From Escallonia rubra (lineage: Eukaryota > Streptophyta > Magnoliopsida > Escalloniales > Escalloniaceae), in assembly GCA_033065855.1 (NCBI GenBank), contig JAVXUO010002741.1:62001-126000 (forward strand): DNA of 64,000 nucleotides, given 5' to 3'. This document shows positions 58,026 to 64,000 of this stretch, in pieces (within the stretch, counting starts at the first letter, position 1; each line of letters begins with the position of its first letter). The notes beneath the pieces were generated by a model, which saw nothing but the letters and a program-made list of their open reading frames with translations, did not search any database and was not told the DNA's origin. The translations under genes and the position numbers were made by a program.

Positions 58026-58368
58026 GGCAATAGTGGTTGTGTTGTGGATCGGCTGCGGTGGGGTTAGTTTTGGTGGTGGTGGTTGGGTAGTAGTGGGTTT
58101 GTATTTTATGGTTGCGGTGGTGTGGCAGTGATGGTTGTGGTGTAGATTGGCGGTAGCCATTTGTGTTCAGTGGTGGCGACGGCGCAATGGTGGTTGTGTT
58201 GTGGATCGGCTGCGGTGGGGTTAGTTTTGGTGGTGGTGGTTGGGTAGTAGTGGGTTTGTTTTTTATGGTTGCGGTGGTGTGGCAGTGATGGTTGTGGTGT
58301 AGATTGGCGGTAGCCATTTGTGTTCAGTGGTGGCGACGGCGCAATGGTGGTTGTGTTGTAGAACAGTC
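58026..58368. repeat. GT-rich tandem repeat, 157-bp period
   Basis: Two full units and a partial third begin CAATGGTGGTTGTGTTGT. The units contain GGATCGGCTGCGGTGGGGTT and GATTGGCGGTAGCCATTTGT. Confidence 0.85.
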
Positions 58369-58449
58369 GAACCACGGCGGGGGGAGCTATGTATGATTTG
58401 GTCGGTGTGGTGGTGGTGACTAGTGGGTGTGTTGGGTAATTTTATTTTT

Positions 58450-60700
58450 CAAAGAGCGGTATTACCGTCTTTTTATTAATTTTGTTAAATATGCGAAGTG
58501 AAAAACAAAAAAAATTTATAATAGTGTAATTTGAATAATGAGTGGCCAATGATAAAGGCAAATCTCAAATATATCGAGTGCAATGAATCCCACTTTAATT
58601 GAGTAGCACGGTACGGTCTTGGAATTTTGTTGGATTGACTAGTAATTATTTAAAAAACTTTATAAACTTATATACAAATGAAGCAAGCAACTAATGATCC
58701 AATACTTTCTCTCTTACATAGGTGGCTAGACAATTTGGGATGTCCTCACTAATTACGTTATATATGTCCATCATAAGGCAGTGCGTTTCAATTTTTTTTT
58801 GAATCTATTGTTGATATGTTTCACAAATATCTTCAAGAGTGGTATATTTGTTCCCTCTTGAAAATAAACTCGTTTCGAAAATTGGATATGCCGAAGACTT
58901 GAACTCTCAGATATCTGGATCCTTTTTTTTTTGGTTGCTAAGCAGAAGAATTTGTATAAATAATTGTTTCGTTTTCTCGGTTACATTCAACAACTTTCAT
59001 AACTGCTAATCGAGAGAAGGGAGAACCAACAATGAACAAAAATCAATAAAAAAATGTAAATAAAAATTTTGAACTTTTTATTTTGTGTTGGTAGATACAT
59101 TGAATATTGAGGTGAATGTGCGTAATTAAACTGAGTTGGACATATATACTTGGATGTACCAAGTCTACTGACTTAAGATTTTAAGTAAGTTTAGACTCGT
59201 ATTGTATTTGAGCATTCTATATGTAGACTATGGGCTTCCCGTAATCTCCCTAATGGTACAAGAGCTCATAGTGACGACCTGACTTTACACTAAGCGCCGG
59301 TGGCTTTGGGAAGAACGATAGTTTTTAGCATAATAGAACTCGAGGGGTAGGTTTGATCATGGGTGGACTCCCATCGAGCAAGTGTTTAAAAGTAAATTGG
59401 ACACATGTCCATCGATGGATCAAATGTTACTGACTAAAACGTTTAGGTCCTCGTTCGGTGTATATGAGCATCCAATATGGTAGATGACACTGCACTCCGC
59501 CGAGCACTAAAAATGAAAAAGCAGGTACTCTATAAAGTAAAACACATTGTTTTTACTTTAATTATAAGTAATCATTATCTACATATTTTCAAATTTTATG
59601 TAACTCCACTTTTAAGGATAGATAGTGAATATTTAATCCTTATGCGGAAATCATTTAATTATTTTCAATTCCTTCCCTAGAAATCTTATTTAAAATTCAT
59701 ATATGTACATGCTCATCCAAATCTTATCTGAAGGCGACGGCCGCCATCATTTCCTAGCCTTAACACAAATTTTTCTGCTTTGGAAAGGGGCCAAAAAGGG
59801 AAAATAAGTAAAGTTTTAGTCAAAAAGAATAATTTCCCCAATTTCAAAATCTAGAGATCACCAAAAATTCATTTAATCCTCCACGCATTTGAACTCGAAA
59901 ATTTATCCGCCTCTTTAATGCCAAATAAGTTTCATATCATTATATAACTTGGCTTTTGTTTGTGTTCATTTGATAGCCTTAGCAACATATTATCAATTTC
60001 AACATGACCCAAAATGGGAAGAAACTAAGTTCCAGCCGCATGCCTAATGTAGTAAAAAAATTGTTGCTATATGAATATTGCCTGAAGATTGTCACTATAA
60101 ACTTTAGTAATAGTTACAAAACACTTTCTTTAGCAATCTTTTGTCGTTAAGGTTGTAACAACAGACCAAGCTTATTCGTTAAAATGAGTAACTTTCGCAA
60201 GATTTTCCAATTCTAGTGGTCGCCAACAATTCATTTAATTCGTCCATGCATTCGAACCCCAAAATATATTTCCCTCTCACAAGTCCAATTGATTTCCATT
60301 ATAGCACATCTATTATACTTGCGTCCGTGAACGACCAACAAACAATTTGCTACGAGCGACGCCTCACTTTCTCGTACACATTTCAATATGCATCTCAACA
60401 TATGACCTCGAACCGATAGCCATTACTATCTAAGAACGTTTATAGATATAAAAAATATATCACCAATCTCTCTTAGCCTTTCCAACTATCACATGAATTA
60501 TCCCAAAAATATAATTTACTCCGAACGATTAGTGAGAGCAGAAAAACAATGAATTTTCTTACCAGCAAGAAGGAACGTAAAGAGGCTGTTGAAAAGATAT
60601 CTAGAGTGGCTAACCCGTAAATAAGACCAAAAACCAGGGACGTTTCCATTCACGCAAATAAAGACAGGCCTATTTCGTAAATTCCGCCACTGCACCCATC
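58450..60700. other. Intergenic DNA upstream of the RINGv gene
   Basis: AT-rich. No supported gene or bounded element. Promoter elements of the downstream gene are presumably near 60,500-60,780, but I cannot point to a clear TATA box. Confidence 0.5.
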
Positions 60701-60777
60701 CACCCCTTTTTAAACAACTCTCTGCACACTCTCTCTCTCCCCGCCCCTCCCTCTGTTCATTTGTAGTGTTAAATTTA

Positions 60778-60802
60778 GAGAGAGAGAGAGAGTTGAGAGA
60801 GA
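60778..60802 (+). repeat. (GA)n tract in the 5' leader of the RINGv gene
   Basis: AGAGAGAGAGAGAGAG-type repeat within the last 40 nt before the start codon, after a CT-rich tract at 60,725-60,755. GA/CT tracts are common in plant leaders. Confidence 0.8.
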
Positions 60803-60817
60803 AAGAAAGCAAAAAAA

Positions 60818-63800
60818 ATGGTGGATGACTTTATGGTGTGCGTGGACCGGATTATAGCATCGGCCTGCTTCGAGTCTGTCAATGAAAGAGAGAGGCTCTT
60901 GAGAGGCGCTAATGGGGGTGACGTCATAGTGGTCACCGAGAAGAATAACGTGACATCTTCATCTTTGAACAGCTGTAACAGTGAGGGTTGTTCAAGTATG
61001 GTGGTGAGGGAGTGTAGGATTTGCCAGGAGGAAGATGATGAGCATGACATGGAGGTCCCTTGTGCCTGTAATGGCACTCTCAAGGTCTATCACTTTTCAC
61101 TTATTTTTCTTCCCCTTTTTTTTTAACTTTTTCGTTGGAGGTATAAATGGATAAAATGGTATTTTGAAGAATAAAGATTGGTTTTGGCCAGTGGGTTTCT
61201 GGGTTTTCTCATCCATTGATGCTTTTTTTTTGTGTGTTGTCTCTATGATTATTTTTAATTTTGTGTGGGTTTTGGCACTTTCGAGATCATCACACACACA
61301 CACACACACACTCACTTTACTTTCTTTTGGAGTGTAATGGAATTTTGTTTGTTATTATCAATTAAAGATTGGTTTTGACTTGTGGATTCTGGTGGGTTGT
61401 TAAAGTGCTTAATTCTTTTTGTAAATTTGAATGGAAGTGCTTTGTTTCTAAATCGAAAAATTGGTTCTGGGATGTGGGTTCTTTGCGAGTTTTTGGGTTT
61501 TTTTTATGCTTTTAATGTTTTCCTTGTGTTGCTTACTGATTTTGTGGGTTTTGGCATGCGGGTATCTGTTGGTTTTGATGAATTATTGAATGGTAATCGT
61601 GTTTTACTTTTGGTGGAACATTGGTGCTGGCATGTGGGTTTTTACGGATTTTTATGATGCTTGATTTTTTTGGTTGCTTATTCATTTTTGTGGGTTTTGG
61701 CATTTCGGTGTATGTGGTTTGATGCATTTATTAGTTTTTTTTGTTTTATCAGTCCTCATGTTCTGTAATTAGTTTTGGTTTCTTCAAAAGAGAGAGAAGA
61801 TTTTAAATGTGGTGGGTGCCACTTCCAATTCATCCTATTTTTGGAGGTCTTGTACTTTGGGCTAATTTTTGGATCCACGGAAGTGGCACTTTCCTTTTTG
61901 GATTGTACAGCTCTATTATGGGTTTTGATAAATTAAAGTATCCATTTTTGCAGTTAATATTCTGGAATTTCTTACTTTTTGAAATGGATTCAGGTAATTT
62001 TTATTGTCAATTGTGTATGTGTCTGTGCTTAGAAATTACTTCAATCACAGAAAACAACTGTAAAGTGGAACTGTAAGTTGTACCTATACGAACAATACAG
62101 TTCTATTTAGGCTTTGCTGCAAGGTGCCTTTTTCCTTGGGCATTCGCTGTCGATAATGCTGTTTTTAAAGTCATATCTAACTTTTTGTGTAAGCATTTAG
62201 AGCTTTTGCAACTAGATCATCTTTAATGGTGTTGAAATTTTTTTCCTTCCTGCTTGGTGTTTCGAGTCTATTTACATTTGCTGTCGTCTCAAGTTCACTG
62301 ACTAAGTTGATTTTGAGTTTTCATCTGCATAATTTCTCTACTAGTTCTTTGTGGTCAACGACTGTTGGCTTCAAAGTGGGTTTCTGCTTACATATATTTT
62401 GCACATTTTCTGGCAGGATCCATTTTTCTTTCCTGTTAGTTCAAGTGTTTGATAAATCGTAGAATTTGTTGGCAGTGTTCTGCATCATCTGATCTGGTGT
62501 TTTACTGGTCTATTAGCTCTAATTACTTGATTGATATGTTGGTGGACTGTGAACTGGTATTGACATGTATACTCTTTTGATTTGGTTCTGGCATGTAGTT
62601 TGCGCATCGGAAGTGCATTCAGAAATGGTGCAATAAAAAAGGCGATATTACCTGTGAAATCTGCAACCAGGTTGGTGTTTTGTAAAATTACTTTTGGTAG
62701 GTATTCTTATATGGATACATATGCTAATTAGATCTGTCTCTTTTTCTAGGTTTATTCACCAAATTATACTCTCCCACCAGCAAAAAGCAATTCCGATGTT
62801 ATGGCAATTGATATAAGGTAAACTTTTGAGGCTTCACGCTCAATTCTTTCCTTTGTGTTTCCTCTTTATGATGTATGTCTACGCGCAAAACTGTCATTCA
62901 AATCCTGGATGTTCTTTGCTTCCGTTCAAATAAGAAGTCCTTTTCTTAATTTATTCGGGACCTTTTTTTAACTATAGGTGAATGCCATGTCAAAGATAAT
63001 AGCAAGACAACAGTAAATTTATCTCTCATCTCTAGAGATGTTGGTACCTGGATGGTATATCCTACTTGGTAAGAACATTAGATTTAGTTCCCATGTATTG
63101 GAGAATAAGCGCTTTAGATGAATTGAGACAAAGTCTCTGATGAGGACAGTTAGCGCCAGCTACATTTGTGGAAATTGGTACCCACAACAGAAAACCGATC
63201 CCTGGGCTGCCTGGCAAAGTATCTTGAGTCATTTGAAGTGGTGAAGATAATGGATCACGCCCCCCCACCCCCCCAAAAAAAAACCCTGAAATTAATGCCA
63301 AAGACTTGTTTGTTTAAGAAATTGTTCTTAGAGTGAGAGAATAGGCACATTCTCATAATTTTTCTGATTTTTTTTCCCAAGATGTAATGTTTGCGACAAC
63401 CCTAACCTGTTAGCCCTGCATGGTTGTATTCCCTCCTTATTCTGAACTGGACAGACCTTTGCCAAAGCAATCTACCCCAGTAAAAGGATATAAGTGTTTG
63501 CCTTGACACATGGGAATTTTGTTTAGAAATGGTGGTAGCCTTTGAATGAAAGTGACAAAATACATTATGTTGAAAATATTTATGCTTTCATTCCTTATCT
63601 GCTTTAAAGACAGCATGAACTCTCCACAATCCGTTATCTATAACATTATGCAGTTGCTATCTCTCTTGTTTTACTTTCTGCTTATTCAGTTTCAGGGAAC
63701 TCCAGTTTTTGTGCCTCTTCATTGATTCTCTATCGTTTCTGTGGCTTATTCTTTAGGCAAGCATGGGGCCCTCATATTGATATCCGGGATCCTCATTTTC

Positions 63801-64000
63801 TGGCTTTTGCTGCTGCTGAGCGTCAGTTTCTGCAATCTGAATATGATGACTATGCTGCTGCTAATAGTGGCACCATTGCCTGTTTCCGTTATGTGGCTAT
63901 CATTGTATGCAGCCCAACAGTATACTGTTTGAAGCTTTGACATCGATTGCTTTTACCTGTCCAACATTGAGATATTGGCCTTGCTTGTGTGCGCAGTTAA
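60818..64000 (+). CDS. RINGv (RING-CH) membrane E3 ubiquitin ligase, PIT1-like, 3' part beyond window
   Basis: Members of this family are membrane-anchored E3 ligases with a C4HC3 RING-CH finger. Exons read: 60818-61084, 62599-62670, 62750-62817 and 63757-63904. All introns are GT-AG and phases match. Exon 1 starts MVDDFMVCVDRIIASACFES, the typical family start, and holds CRICQEEDDE and PCACNGTLK. Exon 2 supplies FAHRKCIQKWCNKKG and TCEICNQ, completing the zinc ligands C-C-C-C-H-C-C-C. Exon 3 (VYSPNYTLPPAKS) and exon 4 (HFLAFAAAERQFLQSEYDDY) belong to the conserved region after the finger (DUF3675-like). The two C-terminal membrane helices expected in the family lie past the window end. Intron 1 is 1.5 kb. 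I judge the gene functional as far as seen. Confidence 0.93.
61290..61311. repeat. CA microsatellite in intron 1 of the RINGv gene
   Basis: (CA)n run of about 11 units. Confidence 0.9.

Noticed and set aside
57928-58375. His/Thr/Pro-rich open frames
   Set aside because: Products of a 157-bp GT-rich tandem repeat, with no domain.

Overview
The window looks like nuclear DNA of a eudicot plant. It has multi-exon genes with AT-rich GT-AG introns, plant-type snRNA promoters, and many MITEs, other terminal-inverted-repeat (TIR) elements, a LINE and an LTR-type element. The species cannot be named from the sequence.

Region 1 (about 1-16,000) is the most striking part: a cluster of spliceosomal snRNA genes, all on the minus strand. 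I read apparently complete copies of U4 (367..209), U5 (3372..3246 and 11662..11536), U2 (14394..14226) and U1 (15854..15694). U4, U5 copy a, U2 and U1 each have a plant upstream sequence element (USE) and a TATA-like box at Pol II spacing; U5 copy b has an altered USE. Between them lie decayed copies: a U4 without its Sm site, a U4-promoter/U1-body chimera, several 5'-truncated U2 pieces and U5 pieces. They sit in local segmental duplications (for example 3190-3780 = 11480-12060 and 6506-6966 = 13640-14041). Three MITE or TIR insertions break the cluster up (934-1869, 7834-8344, 9546-10289), plus a MITE pair at 2645-3190.

Region 2 (16,000-24,500) has no confident host gene apart from a possible last exon at 16326-16470. 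A decayed L1-type LINE occupies about 22,500-18,950 on the minus strand.

Region 3 (24,616-37,031, minus) is a full-length gene for eukaryotic translation initiation factor 2A (eIF2A). I could join 13 exons into one open frame of 518 codons. Introns 7 and 11 carry three TIR elements, one with a nested MITE. Upstream of the start codon sits a young LTR element with no gag-pol (37,374-43,831). A CT-rich stretch at 44,630-44,450 may be the displaced 5' leader of eIF2A.

Region 4 (44,640-60,800) is repeat-rich intergenic DNA: a gene-capturing TIR element with a bHLH fragment (45,066-46,052), Helitron-like ends, hairpin repeat units, an RNase H-like coding fossil, and GGT/CCA-rich minisatellites.

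Region 5 (60,818-64,000, plus) holds the first four coding exons of a RINGv (RING-CH) membrane E3 ligase gene of the PIT1 type, which runs off the window.
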